From positions 1-5,204 of the forward strand of contig UQSX01000139.1 in NCBI GenBank assembly GCA_900543715.1: a stretch of 5,204 nucleotides of DNA. The letters are read 5' to 3'. This DNA comes from an uncultured Blautia sp. Its GTDB lineage: Bacteria > Bacillota > Clostridia > Lachnospirales > Lachnospiraceae. The number at the start of each line of letters is the position of its first letter. Within the stretch, counting starts at the first letter, position 1. The notes under the pieces were generated by a model. That model was given only the letters and a program-made list of their open reading frames with translations. It was not told where the DNA came from and did no database searches. Below, in pieces: positions 4,455-5,204 of the stretch. Position numbers and translations under genes: made by a program.

Positions 4455-5204
4455 TTACCGACTGAAATTGTTTAAAATCATTTGGATAAGATATCCGTTC
4501 TGATAGATGAAAATATTGTCGCCTCCGTTTATTACCATATCAAAAATTCCCCAAAAAAACAAAGCTGCACCTATAAGTATAGGGATTACTGTCAAAACCA
4601 CCAGCAGCACCAATATTTTATTGGATGTAAAATACCTCTGTTCCTTTCCCGGCACACCCTGACGGAGCAGATAGGATGCCGTGTAAAAGCAGAATGGTGC
4701 TACACAGCCCATGGCTATATAAATTCCCAGGAAATACAGGGGCAGGCCATTTTCCATTAGAGACTGAGTTACCGCCTGGGTATCTGTGCTTCCCCCTGCA
4801 AGCCCTGTCAGGCCTGACAGCAGGGTAGGGAAAAAATTATTCACAAAGTGAAACAGAGCCGGATAAATCATGTTTTCCGTCTCCACCATCAGATAGGTAA
4901 GGGCGGCTCCCAGAAGAGCCGTAGGCAGAAACCGCCACAGGTTCCCATGGAAAAGCCCAAAGAGCAGTCCCATAAGCCCCACCAGGACCCACTTTCTGGA
5001 TATCCTGGACTGGAAGCTTTTCAGGATAAACCCTCTGTGAAGAGCTTCCTCACAGACTGCAGGCATGACACAGCTTATAAATACAGAAACTGCCAGAGGC
5101 ACTGTAGCCATAAAGTTATCTAAACTGCTGCTGACAGAAAATATCTCATTTGGGAAAAAGTAGGCCACGATCATTGTAAAAGGGATTACCCCACTGTAAG
5201 AGCC
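4455..5204 (-). CDS. CPBP family intramembrane protease, 5' end cut by window edge
   Basis: This is the C-terminal part of a polytopic membrane protein of the CPBP (Abi/CAAX prenyl protease-like) family. The frame stays open to the last base of the window, so the real start is outside. The Met codon at 5172-5174 is probably internal. Numbered from that Met, the three family motifs are visible: EEALHR (Glu42, Glu43, Arg47), FGLFH (Phe72, His76) and HFVNN (His109, Asn113). These supply the catalytic glutamates and histidines of the family. Hydrophobic segments lie at about 22-40, 62-77, 82-97, 103-125, 147-172 and 186-209. The gene ends with TAA about 20 bp before the rplU promoter, with no convincing terminator between, so its transcripts may run into the ribosomal operon. 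Substrate and role are unknown; family members include CAAX-type proteases and bacteriocin-immunity proteins. The family call is firm and the function is open. Confidence 0.88.
   Translation of the reverse strand, partial: GSYSGVIPFTMIVAYFFPNEIFSVSSSLDNFMATVPLAVSVFISCVMPAVCEEALHRGFILKSFQSRISRKWVLVGLMGLLFGLFHGNLWRFLPTALLGAALTYLMVETENMIYPALFHFVNNFFPTLLSGLTGLAGGSTDTQAVTQSLMENGLPLYFLGIYIAMGCVAPFCFYTASYLLRQGVPGKEQRYFTSNKILVLLVVLTVIPILIGAALFFWGIFDMVINGGDNIFIYQNGYLIQMILNNFSR

Noticed and set aside
4434..4475. AT-rich inverted repeat (AATTTCA/TGAAATT) at the end of the membrane-protease gene as a terminator
   Set aside because: The stem is weak, the loop is long, and no T-run follows on the minus strand; the bases after it are the promoter.

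Overview
The window is a compact housekeeping locus from a low-to-mid GC Gram-positive bacterium. I infer Bacillota, class Clostridia, most likely Lachnospiraceae-like. The reasons are the gene order rplU-prp-rpmA-obg-yhbY-nadD-yqeK-rsfS, the Bacillota-type N-terminal extension on ribosomal protein L27 together with the Prp protease that removes it, strong AGGAGG ribosome-binding sites, and the absence of the spo0B gene that sits between rpmA and obg in Bacillus subtilis. No species can be named from sequence alone. Every supported gene lies on the minus strand, so the locus reads from right to left.

Right edge to about 4455: the C-terminal part of a polytopic CPBP-family (Abi/CAAX-protease-like) membrane protein whose 5' end lies outside the window. 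About 20 bp after its stop is a good sigma-A-type promoter (4408-4436). It drives a leader of about 76 nt and then rplU (L21), prp (cysteine protease) and rpmA (L27), which are packed within 3-5 nt of each other. L27 carries the LQLF/AHKKG cleavage site and Prp carries its His22/Cys34 catalytic pair, so the protease and its substrate are adjacent genes.

Between rpmA and obg (3316-3393) lies a convincing intrinsic terminator (9-bp stem, then seven T), with too little room behind it for a separate obg promoter. Downstream come obg (ribosome-assembly GTPase), yhbY (CRM-domain ribosome-assembly protein), nadD (NAD synthesis), yqeK (HD-domain Ap4A hydrolase) and rsfS (ribosome silencing factor). 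The genes are separated by 9 and 68 nt and then overlap by 17 and 11 nt. The layout suggests that ribosomal proteins are made in excess and that the assembly and quality-control genes are expressed at a lower level by read-through.

Left edge: the 68 bp after rsfS hold no gene on the minus strand. They contain an inverted repeat (1-40) and an overlapping 13-nt direct repeat, possibly a bidirectional terminator cut by the window edge.

I see no mobile element, CRISPR array, tRNA/rRNA gene or defence-like system. The locus is a conserved one, and the interesting points are regulatory (attenuation, leader, coupling, overlaps) rather than a new system.
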